64,000 nt of DNA from Croceitalea dokdonensis DOKDO 023 (GCF_001306415.1 NZ_LDJX01000003.1:186001-250000); one strand, 5' to 3'. Shown: positions 35,404 to 44,880, numbered from the stretch's first letter. Notes: generated by a model from the letters alone, not told the origin. A program made the numbers and translations.

Positions 35404-36249
35404 ATGTATTTAGTGAGTTTTCGCAAGTTGATCAACAGGCCCAGTTTGGTTTTTGGCATATCTGCAACCCTTTTTGCCCTAGCAATGTATGGTCTTTCCT
35501 TTCAGTCCATTTTAAAAAGAACGCAATTGGAGACCTATCGGGAGTTCCTTGATTTAGGTTTGCATGATGCCCTTGTAGTATCAGATAGCGTGTGCAGTGC
35601 GGAATGGAATGCCCTCGGAATTAAAAAGATTCCAGGTCCAAAATCATATACCGATGCCAAGATAGAGGTTTACACCCTTAAAAAAGAATTGGCCGAGCAA
35701 CACCGCGCGGGAACTATTTCCTTGGATAGTGTTAAAGGCCTGTTTGCAGAAAATTTATTGAATACGGTCATTCCATACTGGTACGGTACACCATGGAGCT
35801 TTGAGGGGCATACGGCCATTCCCAATAAAGGCAAAATTGCCTGCGGCTATTTTATTTCCACCACGCTTAGGGACATGGGGCTCATGCTTAATAGATACAA
35901 ATTGGCTCAAAAGGGGCCTCTGGAGGAGGCAATGAGCATTGGTTGTGGAGCCCCGGTTACCACTTTGGTCACTAAAAACCACAATGAAGCCATTGCCGCG
36001 GTTGAAAGTTTGGTACAAGACGGTATTTATATTATTGGTTTTGGCGCGGGACATGTAGGGTATCTGCTACAAAGAGAAGGGTTATTGTACGTCATTCATT
36101 CCAATTACTTATATCCGGGTGTCGTAGAAATAGAATGTTTGCGGAATTCAAGGGTTTTCCAAAGTTTTTCCACCTTTCACATCGTCAATGTATCACACAA
36201 TGATTTTTTGATACTAAGGTGGTTAAATTCCCTTGCCATAGAGCAGTGA
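35404..36249 (+). CDS. exported putative NlpC/P60-like cysteine hydrolase
   Basis: 281 residues with an N-terminal membrane helix (about 15-33). The region YWYGTPWSFEG followed by KIACGYFISTTLRDMG resembles the NlpC/P60 start, in which a Cys in CGYF sits at a helix start, and GFGAGHVGYLLQ gives the histidine. Such enzymes cut peptidoglycan peptides or act on amides. With the preceding gene it forms a pair of envelope-facing candidates of this fold. Confidence 0.55.
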   Translation: MYLVSFRKLINRPSLVFGISATLFALAMYGLSFQSILKRTQLETYREFLDLGLHDALVVSDSVCSAEWNALGIKKIPGPKSYTDAKIEVYTLKKELAEQHRAGTISLDSVKGLFAENLLNTVIPYWYGTPWSFEGHTAIPNKGKIACGYFISTTLRDMGLMLNRYKLAQKGPLEEAMSIGCGAPVTTLVTKNHNEAIAAVESLVQDGIYIIGFGAGHVGYLLQREGLLYVIHSNYLYPGVVEIECLRNSRVFQSFSTFHIVNVSHNDFLILRWLNSLAIEQ

Positions 36250-36379
36250 ATGCAATAAATGGCCCATACGTTTTGTGCCTTTGCCAAGGCTGCTATTCTT
36301 TGGGTTAAAAATGATGGTGTCTCGGTTACCCTCAGCAAATGATTTACAATAATTTCCCTCTATATCTAAAGATGTAAAT

Positions 36380-36970
36380 ATGGGATTATGGATATTTATT
36401 TTGGGGACTGCGGTTGTAGTCATTTTCATAGTGGTCATCTCCCGGAAACAAAAAAAGGTTTTGTCCAAAAAGAAAACTGAAAAAAATTTGCAACAGTTTA
36501 AAACCTATGCCTTTCTACCAGAGCGTATGATAAGTTGGCCAGATTTGGAAAAGGAAAATGATACGGATGTATCAGAACTGGCAGTGAATACGGTAAACAA
36601 AAATATGATCAGTTTGGGATATGAACTTAACTTGACCAACCCAGACCTGCTGGTATTGTTAAAAACGGGCAAAGTACGGGCCAACAAACCTGTATATGCC
36701 TCCTTTCCATATTCGGCAACGCTACCTACCCATCCCGTCTATTCCGCCTTTTCTTACAGGGGGTATCAAATTTTTAATGAAATTAAAGGGTACAACACCG
36801 CTCCTGCTACCGATGGTGTTTGGCTGCGAATAGATATCGTGGAACAAAAAAACAAAGAGGTCCTCTGGACGGCCGCTTCCAACGAGGCCATCTATTTTAA
36901 AAAAAAACCAGAGGAACTTATTGCTTATATAAATGAAATGTTCAAAGCTTATCCCCAATCCAAAAATTAA
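36380..36970 (+). CDS. DUF4136-like membrane-anchored protein
   Basis: 196 residues. One N-terminal membrane helix (about 2-22) instead of a lipobox, then the DUF4136 pattern FKTYAFLPER, SLGYELNLTNPDLLVLLKTG and WLRIDIVEQKNKEVLWTAAS. It matches the lipoprotein at 29285 line by line, so the two are paralogues. Function unknown; envelope-located. Confidence 0.75.
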   Translation: MGLWIFILGTAVVVIFIVVISRKQKKVLSKKKTEKNLQQFKTYAFLPERMISWPDLEKENDTDVSELAVNTVNKNMISLGYELNLTNPDLLVLLKTGKVRANKPVYASFPYSATLPTHPVYSAFSYRGYQIFNEIKGYNTAPATDGVWLRIDIVEQKNKEVLWTAASNEAIYFKKKPEELIAYINEMFKAYPQSKN

Positions 36971-37100
36971 GACGGCCTTTACCTTGTTGTCTTGCTAAAA
37001 TCCCCTTTTCCGTTGTTAAAAAAAGGGATCAAAAAAGCTGTTTATAACAGCAATTAACTTACAGCTTCCCCAGTATTTGGGGAGTTCAAAATTTTTTTTT

Positions 37101-37922
37101 ATGAAAAATCCCAAAGTTGCCTTTCTTTTATTGTTGGTATTTATCACAATGCATGTCACTGGCCAAAAGGCTAGCAGCATTTACGAATGGAACTGGAGAA
37201 AAGATGGTATTTGGTTAGGTACCGGGATGGGTGCGTCCATTGCCGGATTGCTCGTTGGAACCCAAAAAACGCCTTATACAGAAACGGAATTGAACCATCT
37301 TGAGAGAAAGGACGTATTGGTGCTAGACCGTTGGGCCGCAGGCTACTATTCAGAATCTGCAAGTGTAGCCAGTGATTATCCATTTTATGCATCCTTTGGG
37401 GTACCTTTTTTTTTGCTATTGGACAATAAGGTAAGTAAAGAGTCTGGCACTGTTATTGGGCTTTATCTGGAAAGTCTGTCTACAACATCCGCATTATTTA
37501 CCCTAACCGCGGGTTTGGTAGATAGACCTCGGCCCTTGGTGTTCAGCGAGGATGCCCCTTTGGATAGAAGGCTTAGAAAAACAAGTAAGCGATCTTTTTA
37601 CTCCGGTCATGTGGCCGCATCCGCGACTGCGCTGTTTTTTGCGGCGAAAATCTATAACGACTTTTATCCTAATTCCCCCCTAAGGCATTATTTCTGGGTG
37701 GCGGCCTTTAGCGTTCCGGCGACCATAGGTTACCTACGCGTAAAAGCTGGAAAGCACTACCTGTCGGATATTGTGCTTGGTTATGCATTAGGTGCCCTAA
37801 CCGGTTATTTGGTTCCTGAACTTCACAAGAAGACAGACAACCGCTTTAAGTTAAACGGTAGCACAGAAATGACGGCAAACGGGCAACTGTTCACCGGCTT
37901 GGTATTACGTTATTCCTTTTAG
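37101..37922 (+). CDS. PAP2-family phosphatase
   Basis: 273 residues from the ATG at 37101 with a signal peptide. PAP2 motifs are present: DRPRPL, then SFYSGHVAASA with the catalytic His, and RVKAGKHYLSDIVLG with the second Arg and His. The normal KxxxxxxRP of motif 1 lacks its leading lysine in the usual place. Members remove phosphate from lipid phosphates such as undecaprenyl pyrophosphate or phosphatidic acid on the periplasmic side. Confidence 0.85.
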   Translation: MKNPKVAFLLLLVFITMHVTGQKASSIYEWNWRKDGIWLGTGMGASIAGLLVGTQKTPYTETELNHLERKDVLVLDRWAAGYYSESASVASDYPFYASFGVPFFLLLDNKVSKESGTVIGLYLESLSTTSALFTLTAGLVDRPRPLVFSEDAPLDRRLRKTSKRSFYSGHVAASATALFFAAKIYNDFYPNSPLRHYFWVAAFSVPATIGYLRVKAGKHYLSDIVLGYALGALTGYLVPELHKKTDNRFKLNGSTEMTANGQLFTGLVLRYSF

Positions 37923-38003
37923 GCATAGTTTTCCCTTGTGCAGTATTTATACATTTTACCTGCGGATAAAACCGCGCCAATACTAATCGTAAAATAAAGA
38001 CCA

Positions 38004-38513
38004 ATGAAAAAATCAAATTACCCAGTAGCCTTCTCCCACATAGGAATTACCGTGCCGGATATGAAAAAAGCGGTTAAATTCTATGGGGAGGTAATGGGTT
38101 GGTATATCATCATGCAACCGTCTACGGTAAAAAAAGAAAAAAAGACGGCAATAGGCCAGATGTGTATTGATGTTTTTGGCGATGATTGGGAGGAATTTGA
38201 AATTGCCCATATGGCTACCTCCGACGGAATCGGAATCGAGTTGTTTTCTTTCCCGCAGGGTCAAAAAGAGGCACCTCAGTTCAATCCGTTCAATACAGGA
38301 CTTTTTCACTTTTGCATTCAAGACCCTGATATTGAAACCTTGGTGGCCAGGATTGTTTCCTTAGGTGGAAAACAGCGAATGCCCATTAGGGAATATTATC
38401 CCAATGACAAACCCTACAAAATGTGCTATGTGGAAGACCCTTTTGGCATTGTGTTTGAAATCTACACCCATAGTTATGAACTCACCTATTCCTCCGGGGC
38501 CTATAAGAACTAA
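38004..38513 (+). CDS. VOC-family protein (glyoxalase/dioxygenase fold)
   Basis: 169 residues. The repeat-built VOC fold is seen in FSHIGITVPDMKKAVKFYGEVMG at the start, GLFHFCIQDPDIETLV and the closing YVEDPFGIVFEIYTHS. Candidate metal ligands are the first His, the FHFC His and the Glu of FEIY. Activity may be lyase, dioxygenase or fosfomycin-type; no closer assignment is possible. Confidence 0.85.
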   Translation: MKKSNYPVAFSHIGITVPDMKKAVKFYGEVMGWYIIMQPSTVKKEKKTAIGQMCIDVFGDDWEEFEIAHMATSDGIGIELFSFPQGQKEAPQFNPFNTGLFHFCIQDPDIETLVARIVSLGGKQRMPIREYYPNDKPYKMCYVEDPFGIVFEIYTHSYELTYSSGAYKN

Positions 38514-38535
38514 ATTCTAAAACAGGACACACGCC

Positions 38536-38685
38536 ATGCCAAACAGTGGCTTAGTAAAGCTTCCCAAGCCTGGAAAGCTAGATCTGGTTTTACGGGCAAA
38601 CATCAATCCTTTAGAGTCAATAGGTTGGTTTACAGTACTTAATTTTGGGGTAATATGGAAAGGCTTAGGGACTAATCAAAAATAA
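38536..38685 (+). CDS. possible small protein (49 aa)
   Basis: An ATG frame of 49 residues (MPNSGLVKLPKPGKLDLVL, then INPLESIGWFTVLNFG) in the 239-base gap between the VOC and fasciclin genes. It has no known domain and could be a chance frame or a gene remnant. Confidence 0.25.
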   Translation: MPNSGLVKLPKPGKLDLVLRANINPLESIGWFTVLNFGVIWKGLGTNQK

Positions 38686-38752
38686 CGCGTCCAGAGCGTC
38701 TTTAATTTAGGTACCTATTCCTAAACAAAAATAATAACCTTAAAATAGTAAT

Positions 38753-39310
38753 ATGATGAAAAAAAGAACACAACAATTAATGATTGCGACACTGATGATA
38801 TTTCTCTGCACTTTTACGGGTAAGGCCCAAGGCAGTAAGCAGATTTTTTCTGATATAACAAATACAGAAGATTACAGCACCTGGACCTTAACCCACATGG
38901 ATAGGGACATTTCTACCTTCATCAATTTGGTGGCTTTATCGGGACTGGAACCTTCTTTGTTAATGATAGATAAAGGGCATACTGCTTTTATTCCTACCAA
39001 TAGCGCTTTTAATGAAATGGAAATTAAGGAGTATTTGCACCTTACAAACCCAGAAAACAAAGATGACTTAATCGCCTTTGTTAAGCTACACTTTTTGCCT
39101 AACAAAGTAATGAAATATGATTTTAACGATTCACAGGTAATTGACAAGCAGGGTTCAGAGAACATTTCCGTTAATGTGGACGAACCTTACGGGGCCGTTT
39201 ATATTGGAGGCGCAAGAATCGTAAAGGAGGATATAGAGACTTCTAATGGTGTGATACACATTGTGGACCGGGTTATTATGCCTTATGGCACCTTAGATAT
39301 GGGAAAATAA
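38753..39310 (+). CDS. exported fasciclin-domain protein
   Basis: 185 residues with a signal peptide (cleavage near TGKAQG, residue 25). A FAS1 domain follows, with TAFIPTNSAFNEM, VKLHFLPNKV and the end NGVIHIVDRVIMPYG. There is no lipobox, unlike the fasciclin lipoprotein at 15692. A terminator lies 20 bases after the stop, so it is a single-gene unit. Confidence 0.85.
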   Translation: MMKKRTQQLMIATLMIFLCTFTGKAQGSKQIFSDITNTEDYSTWTLTHMDRDISTFINLVALSGLEPSLLMIDKGHTAFIPTNSAFNEMEIKEYLHLTNPENKDDLIAFVKLHFLPNKVMKYDFNDSQVIDKQGSENISVNVDEPYGAVYIGGARIVKEDIETSNGVIHIVDRVIMPYGTLDMGK

Positions 39311-39331
39311 GAGTTTGTCCAATCAACCTAA

Positions 39332-39373
39332 AGTCTAAAGTCCCATCAGATATTTCTGTTGGGGCTTTTTTTT
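39332..39373 (+). terminator. terminator after the fasciclin gene
   Basis: AAGTCCCAtCAGA pairs with TCTGttGGGGCTT around a short loop and is followed by a run of T. Confidence 0.7.
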
Positions 39374-39493
39374 GCCTTGGGTTTGCAGCCTTTTGGATAC
39401 CTGGCGCATTTTCACCGTGCCGATGTTATTTAGGTTTTAACAGCAGTACATGCTCCTATGCCATATTTACCCGGATATTACTAATTTTTTTTG

Positions 39494-42091
39494 CTAAGCG
39501 GGCAAGTACACACAAAAAGTGGCCCCTTTGCCCTTTTCACTTTCAGCTACGATATGGCCTTCGTGGGTCTCGGCAATTTTTTTGCAGATGGCAAGCCCTA
39601 TGCCCGTACCTGAATACTCGTGCTTTTGATGTAATCGCTCAAAAAGGCCAAAGATTTTTTCAGCGTGGACATTATCAAACCCAATACCATTGTCCATTAC
39701 CGAAACACGGTAATATTTGCTGTGTTTTTTTTCGAATTGTTCGGAAATCTTTTTTCGGGATATCCTTTTACAGTCAACAACAATTTTTGGTGTTTCGCTC
39801 GTAGTTCTATATTTAATTGCGTTTGAAATCAGGTTGTTCAACAATTGCTCTATTTGAAAGGGTATTCCCTTGATGACGGGCAACTGGCCAACAGTAATTT
39901 CGGTACCCGATTCTTGAATGCGTTCTTCAAGGGTGTCCAACACTTTATTCATTGTTTCACCTAGGTCAAGTTTTTCAAAATCGTCCCTAGTGGTATTGAG
40001 CCTTGAATAGGCCAAAAGGTATTTGATTAAGGTCTGCATTCGGTTGGCGGCATTGGCGACCTTTTCAAAATAGGTCTTACCTTTTTCAGAAAGATGCTCC
40101 AGTTCGGTATCGGCAATTCTTTCAATGAACAACTGAATTTTTCGAATAGGTTCTTGAAGATCATGGCTTGCTACGCGATTGAACGCCTCAAGCTCAGCAT
40201 TAGAACGTAAAAGCTCTTTGTTTTTTTGCCTTAATTCTTCTAGTCGGTTGACCCTTTCGGTAATATCCTGGACCACGCCTATGGATATCTCTTTTCCATT
40301 GCGTTCCATTTTTTGACCGTTGACATGTACATATTTCACCGTACCGTCTTTGGTGATAATGCGATGCTGGTGTGTTCTGGCACTTCCCAAGCCCAAGGTC
40401 TCATCACGTATCTCTCCATAGATCTCTAAGTCGTCTGGATGTACAAATTCAACATATCTTTCGAAGGTCATTTCAAAATCATTGGGTTCATGGCCCAGTA
40501 TGCGGTAGAAATTGTCAGATACCCAAGCCTCGTTCTTGCTAAGGTACCCCACATAACTGCCGATATTGGCAACTTCCTCTGCATCTTTAAAGATTGAATT
40601 TTGTATGGCCAGCTGTTCGTTCAACGATTTAAGCCTCTTGGTTTTTCTTCGTTCTTCGGTAATCTCCCGGGTCGTTACCGTCACCCCATCGTTCAACTTA
40701 ATGGCCGTGGCCCGGAACCACATTATTTGCCCCTCTTGCTCGTATTTGGTTTCATAGTTCATCTCACGGTCTTCCTCAATGCAAGTCACCAATTTTTCAA
40801 AGACGCCACTTTTAAAGATTGTGGGGTATATCTCAGATACTTTCTTATGTTTTACCTCCGCGGGAATGTCACCCGTTATCTCATTGATGGCATCATTGAT
40901 AAATAAAATCTCAAAGTCCATAATCTTGCCTTCGGCATCACGAATGGATTTAAAGTGCATCACCACATTAGAGGTGCTTTTGAAAATATTTCCCAGAAAG
41001 GCACGATTGTCCAAAAGCTCCAAATTCTGTGCTTCAAGCCGTTCTGTAAGTTCCTGTTGTTTTTTCTGTGTTTCGTGGTATATCGTGGTATCGGTCGATG
41101 TGGTCAATACCCCATTGTTTAATGGAGTGGCAATAGTTGCAAACCAGGTTTGTTTGCCTTCGTAGTCAAAACGCTTTTCGAACTGACGGATTTGCCTTGT
41201 TTTTGCTACCATGGCAAGTTCATCAAAGATGCCATTTTCAAAATTTATGGGTAGTAAATCGGACATCAATCGGTTTTGAACCTGTTTGACATCTTTGTTC
41301 AGCACCGTTTCAATGGCCTTGTTACTGAACTCTATATTAAAATCTATGATGTTGCCATTGGCGCCGTACCTTGGCGTAAAGTAACTGATGACGTTGTCTG
41401 TATTTTTAAGTACACTCTCCAAAAAAAGCTGTGTCCGTCCACTTTGTTTTCGTTGTTTGTTGATTCGCCAAAACGAAAATAAAAACACCGATAGGGCGAA
41501 GATGCCCAAGAGCAGGGTCATTAATGGGGTAAAAAATACCGATTCACGATAGTTCACCTCCCGTTGTTCGAGTCGGAGGTCTTCTTCTTTTAGCATTTGG
41601 TCCTTAATGTGCTCCAGTTGTTGCATTTCATCGGATACGGGTGCCACGGCAAAACTCCGGTCCCTCTGTGGGGAATCACTTTTCAGGCTTGCCAAAAACA
41701 ATTCTTCAAGAGAAAAAAACAATTTTCTTTCCAACTTCTTAACCTCTTCCAATCGTTGCTGTTGGGCGGCATTGTCACTGGTAAGCCCCTTGAGTTTGTT
41801 ATATATACTATCGTTTTCTTTTTTAAACCTTTGGAAGAGTGCCGCATCTAGCGTATCTAACCTAAGGATACGGTCAAAGGCTTTAGATTGCATCATGGCA
41901 TAATGGGAAAAAAGACTATTGATTTCCTTTTCCACCGTAAGGGTGTGGGTAATAAGCCCAACAGAGTTGCGCAATTGTGCCATTTGCTTGTAGGTGGTGC
42001 TGCCAATATAAGCAAGCAGGGCAATGGAAAGAATAAGCGCGATGATAAAAACTTTAGAAGAAGCGGCCCAACTTTTAAGATTCATAGCCAT
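39494..42091 (-). CDS. multi-PAS sensor histidine kinase
   Basis: 865 residues. A membrane helix (about 12-30), a helical periplasmic region resembling CHASE3 (about 35-185) and a second helix (about 190-210) are followed by three PAS segments (about 225-340, 365-480, 505-625) and the kinase core. The phospho-acceptor is H643 in ASHDLQEPIRKI; ATP-binding boxes are NNLISNAIKYRT, DNGIGFD and GTGIGLAICKK. It senses an unknown signal at the inner membrane. Its start overlaps the stop of the response regulator by one base (TAATG). Confidence 0.92.
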   Translation of the reverse strand: MAMNLKSWAASSKVFIIALILSIALLAYIGSTTYKQMAQLRNSVGLITHTLTVEKEINSLFSHYAMMQSKAFDRILRLDTLDAALFQRFKKENDSIYNKLKGLTSDNAAQQQRLEEVKKLERKLFFSLEELFLASLKSDSPQRDRSFAVAPVSDEMQQLEHIKDQMLKEEDLRLEQREVNYRESVFFTPLMTLLLGIFALSVFLFSFWRINKQRKQSGRTQLFLESVLKNTDNVISYFTPRYGANGNIIDFNIEFSNKAIETVLNKDVKQVQNRLMSDLLPINFENGIFDELAMVAKTRQIRQFEKRFDYEGKQTWFATIATPLNNGVLTTSTDTTIYHETQKKQQELTERLEAQNLELLDNRAFLGNIFKSTSNVVMHFKSIRDAEGKIMDFEILFINDAINEITGDIPAEVKHKKVSEIYPTIFKSGVFEKLVTCIEEDREMNYETKYEQEGQIMWFRATAIKLNDGVTVTTREITEERRKTKRLKSLNEQLAIQNSIFKDAEEVANIGSYVGYLSKNEAWVSDNFYRILGHEPNDFEMTFERYVEFVHPDDLEIYGEIRDETLGLGSARTHQHRIITKDGTVKYVHVNGQKMERNGKEISIGVVQDITERVNRLEELRQKNKELLRSNAELEAFNRVASHDLQEPIRKIQLFIERIADTELEHLSEKGKTYFEKVANAANRMQTLIKYLLAYSRLNTTRDDFEKLDLGETMNKVLDTLEERIQESGTEITVGQLPVIKGIPFQIEQLLNNLISNAIKYRTTSETPKIVVDCKRISRKKISEQFEKKHSKYYRVSVMDNGIGFDNVHAEKIFGLFERLHQKHEYSGTGIGLAICKKIAETHEGHIVAESEKGKGATFCVYLPA

Positions 42092-42522
42092 TAGATTCGT
42101 AATAGAAAATTACCCTTGTTGAGGTTAGAAGTATGGTATTGCCAATTAATTTTCAACACTTTTTCAATAGCTTTTTTAAGCGCCCCAAAACTATTGGGCT
42201 TATTAATGTATATATTGGCGCCTTGGACGAAGGTTTCCTCAATATCCTTTTCTGATGATGATGTGGAATATATTGCCACGCACAAGTGACGCAGTGTCTG
42301 GTCACCCCTAATTTCTTGTAGGCACTGCATTCCATTTTTAATGGGCATGTTTAGGTCCAAAAAAATGATTTCTGGTAGGGCCAACTTAGACTTTTGCAAA
42401 TGGTCCATGAGCTGCTGGCCATCAACAAATAGGTTCAATTGGGTTTTAATGGCAATACTCTCTATGGCTTCTTCAAAGAGCATACGATCGTCCACATCAT
42501 CATCTGCCAAGGCAATTTTCAT
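42091..42522 (-). CDS. single-domain response regulator
   Basis: About 143 residues from the ATG at 42522; an in-frame ATG at 42537 adds five residues outside the fold. Acidic pair ADDDVDD near the N-terminus, phospho-acceptor Asp in FLDLNMPIKNG, and IYSTSSSEKDI then INKPNSF with the conserved Ser and Lys. No output domain, so it is a CheY-like relay. The TAATG junction with the kinase shows that they are coexpressed. Confidence 0.9.
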   Translation of the reverse strand: MKIALADDDVDDRMLFEEAIESIAIKTQLNLFVDGQQLMDHLQKSKLALPEIIFLDLNMPIKNGMQCLQEIRGDQTLRHLCVAIYSTSSSEKDIEETFVQGANIYINKPNSFGALKKAIEKVLKINWQYHTSNLNKGNFLLRI

Positions 42523-42548
42523 TATATCCAATCCCATAACACTAAGAG

Positions 42549-43118
42549 CTACTGTTTAGGCACAATATCCTTTTCGCCACGTTTTTTTATGATGCGTTGA
42601 AAAGCAGAGGGAGTTAGGCCAGTTGTTTTTTTAAATTGTGCGGACAGATGAGCTACACTGCTGTAATTCAACCTGTAAGCAATTTCCGTCAAGGTAAGGT
42701 TTTTTTCGATAATCAGCTGTTTGGCGGCATCTATTTTTTTGAGGATGATAAAGTTTTCAATGGATGTATGGGTAACTTCTGAAAATTGGGAACTAAGGTA
42801 GGCATAGGAATAGTTGAGCCGCTGGGTCAAAAAGGTGGAGACATTATGTTTACGGTGTTTTTCACTATCGTAAATCAGTTCCACAATGGCGTCCTTAATG
42901 CGTTGTACCATCACTTGCCGTCTGTCTTTGAGAAGGGTAATACCATACGTTTTAAGTGCTTTGCCCATCTCACTTTTTTGATGGTCGCTAAGTGGGCTTT
43001 GGAACTGAATTTCCGTCAACTGGTTTAAGGTAAAGTCTAGGCCAATACCGTTAAGTTGATCATGCAACACCTTTTTACAGATAGTATCGTAATCGATTGC
43101 GATATGCACTATTTCCAT
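42549..43118 (-). CDS. AraC-type DNA-binding regulator
   Basis: 189 residues. The C-terminal AraC helix-turn-helix pair is ITEIAYRLNYSSVAHLSAQF followed by GLTPSAFQRI; ahead of it is RLNYSYAYLSSQFSEVTHTS. The N-terminal part is short and helical. It is encoded 26 bases ahead of the response regulator on the same strand, so it may be the output of the kinase-regulator pair. Confidence 0.88.
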   Translation of the reverse strand: MEIVHIAIDYDTICKKVLHDQLNGIGLDFTLNQLTEIQFQSPLSDHQKSEMGKALKTYGITLLKDRRQVMVQRIKDAIVELIYDSEKHRKHNVSTFLTQRLNYSYAYLSSQFSEVTHTSIENFIILKKIDAAKQLIIEKNLTLTEIAYRLNYSSVAHLSAQFKKTTGLTPSAFQRIIKKRGEKDIVPKQ

Positions 43119-43242
43119 TGATTCTTAATTTTATTTAGGTTTATTCTTGGTAGGTGCTATTACAAATAAAAGTGTACGGCACACCAGACACAAATATGGT
43201 TGTTTTATTTAGATGGAACAACCCTTGCAATACTAACAGGAT

Positions 43243-43779
43243 ATGAAACTAAGTAGGTACACCAAAAGGGCAATAGTGGGTGGGGGAATCTCCATGATTA
43301 TCATTTTGCTAGGTACCGTCCTTTTGGGGGAGTTAAGTGGATACAAGGCCAAAGAACTGATTAAAAACTCGGTTGATGGACTAAATACCTTGTGCAACAC
43401 CATTGCCTTGGCCTCTGCCACCATATTAGCCTTACTGCTCACCCTCTTGGGCGTCAGTTCTTCTTCAGATTCAAAGTTAAAGCGGGATCATTATATGCAC
43501 CTACTACAGATTGCCAAGTTGGATACTTTTGTTTTTGTAGCCTCCGTGATTTCCTTTTTGTTGTTTAATCTGCCAATTACCGAATCTGAGAACGTTCCCG
43601 CAAATTGGTACGATGGCATTTACTATCTTACATTGACAATTTCTAGTGGGCTCAGCGCTGCATTGATTGTGGTGGTGCTCATGCTTTATAATACCGTTGT
43701 AAATATTATTAAAATTGTAGGTTTGGGGTTACAAGACCATCCTTTGGCCCAAGTTAAGGAAGAAGAAGTAAAAGAATGA
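43243..43779 (+). CDS. hypothetical four-helix membrane protein
   Basis: 178 residues with four membrane helices (about 12-32, 47-70, 87-106, 125-150), with charged loops facing the cytoplasm. No named family is recognised. It is divergent from the AraC gene, sharing a 124-base intergenic region that could hold both promoters. Confidence 0.65.
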   Translation: MKLSRYTKRAIVGGGISMIIILLGTVLLGELSGYKAKELIKNSVDGLNTLCNTIALASATILALLLTLLGVSSSSDSKLKRDHYMHLLQIAKLDTFVFVASVISFLLFNLPITESENVPANWYDGIYYLTLTISSGLSAALIVVVLMLYNTVVNIIKIVGLGLQDHPLAQVKEEEVKE

Positions 43780-44063
43780 CTCTGGCCAAAATAGGATTAC
43801 CGGTACAAGGTAACATTTATAAAGCTAACCCATGGTGCCTTTTAACTTGCGTAACTAACAAAACAATGGTTCCAATGGTTGTTGCGGAACCAACAATGGT
43901 ATGGAAAAGATTTTTTAAAGCTACAATTATGAGTTTTGACTTGGCCAGTAATTACCAACAAATTTTACTGTTTACCTCCGTACAATTCACTAGAATTGAC
44001 ATATTTTTTTAAAATGCAGGACCAGTGAAGTTAGAGGTAAGATATGCCTAACTTTTGTATGGC
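43780..44063. other. intergenic stretch without a supported gene
   Basis: A plus-strand open frame (43776-44012, ATGA overlap with the preceding stop) covers most of it, but its residues (WCLLTCVTNKTMVPMVV) show no family or fold. I see no clear terminator or repeat here. Confidence 0.4.
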
Positions 44064-44195
44064 CTATATCTTAAACCAATGCCTATCCATAGGGTGTGCC
44101 TTAAAAATATTGGGTGCCTCCCCAACAATGTGGAAAGTCTTGAATTGTGCTATTTCCATTTTGGGGAGCATTTCCTTGGCTTTGAATCCCTGCAA
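44064..44195 (-). CDS. possible small protein (43 aa)
   Basis: A frame from TTG with 43 residues (QGFKAKEMLPKMEIAQFK, then HIVGEAPNIFKAHPMDRHW) just after the stop of the next gene upstream but in another frame. Residue pattern looks protein-like and a fusion with that gene by a one-base change is possible, but no family is recognised. Confidence 0.3.
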   Translation of the reverse strand: MQGFKAKEMLPKMEIAQFKTFHIVGEAPNIFKAHPMDRHWFKI

Positions 44196-44212
44196 GATTT
44201 TGCGCCCTATTT

Positions 44213-44557
44213 TTAATTTTTAGCTTTGTCTATGTTAGCGTCCTGCGAGATGTTTCTTTTTGGAACGTTGTTAAAAAATTCTGCCATGGCCGTATCACTG
44301 GCTGGGCTGTAGTTGGCCAGAACCGTACCTTTTTTACCGTCAGAGGTTTTTAAAACGTAAAGGATGGACATATCGGAGGGGTTGGTCTTACCTTCAAAAC
44401 GGTGTTCCGCAAATATCTGAACCGCTTCTGGTTCAAATTTTTTCTTGGTTTCCAAGTCTATCAACATATCATCTTGTATGCGATAAGACTGGGTAAAGCC
44501 TTTTTCGCTATACGCAGTTATGTAGTCTTTTTCACTTTTTAATCTATGATTTTTCAT
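44213..44557 (-). CDS. small protein of the family misnamed phosphoribosylpyrophosphate synthetase in Bacteroidota
   Basis: 114 residues. Key stretches are GFTQSYRIQDDMLID near the start, HRFEGKTNPSDMSILYVL, and KKGTVLANYSPASD. I recall that small Bacteroidota proteins with the pattern RxEGxTxPxDxxxxY and GxKGxLxxxYG are often labelled as PRPP synthetase, but they lack that enzyme's motifs. Function unknown; cytoplasmic. Confidence 0.6.
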   Translation of the reverse strand: MKNHRLKSEKDYITAYSEKGFTQSYRIQDDMLIDLETKKKFEPEAVQIFAEHRFEGKTNPSDMSILYVLKTSDGKKGTVLANYSPASDTAMAEFFNNVPKRNISQDANIDKAKN

Positions 44558-44647
44558 TTTTTCTATTTTACAAATAAAATGGACGGAGTTTAAAACTACC
44601 TAACCTCCGCCCATTCTAACCAAACAAACAAATTCACTTAGCTGTTT

Positions 44648-44848
44648 TTAGTTATCATCAGTGGCGTCCTCAATTTCATCTTCAACCTCTTCTGCGCCAT
44701 CTTCAATCTCTTCGCCCACGTCTTCCAGGCGTTCCTCTACATTTTCTTTATCCTTGTCCTCGCGGCAACTGATAACTGCGGAAAAAGCTGTAAAAAAGAA
44801 TAGTGCCATCACTAGTGCTACAAGTAAATTTTTCTTTACTCCTTCCAT
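44648..44848 (-). CDS. small acidic lipoprotein
   Basis: 66 residues. A hydrophobic signal ends FSAVISC (lipobox Cys near 28) and the mature part is almost all Glu and Asp (VEERLEDVGEEIEDGAEEVE). It would be a short acidic chain anchored in the envelope, perhaps binding cations. Located with DUF1328 and other stress-linked small proteins. Confidence 0.7.
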   Translation of the reverse strand: MEGVKKNLLVALVMALFFFTAFSAVISCREDKDKENVEERLEDVGEEIEDGAEEVEDEIEDATDDN

Positions 44849-44880
44849 CTCATTAGAATTTTAAATTGTTGTATTCTAGG

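Noticed and set aside
43776-44012. 78-residue frame overlapping the stop of the membrane protein at 43243
   Set aside because: No recognised pattern, odd composition and no regulatory signs; left as intergenic.
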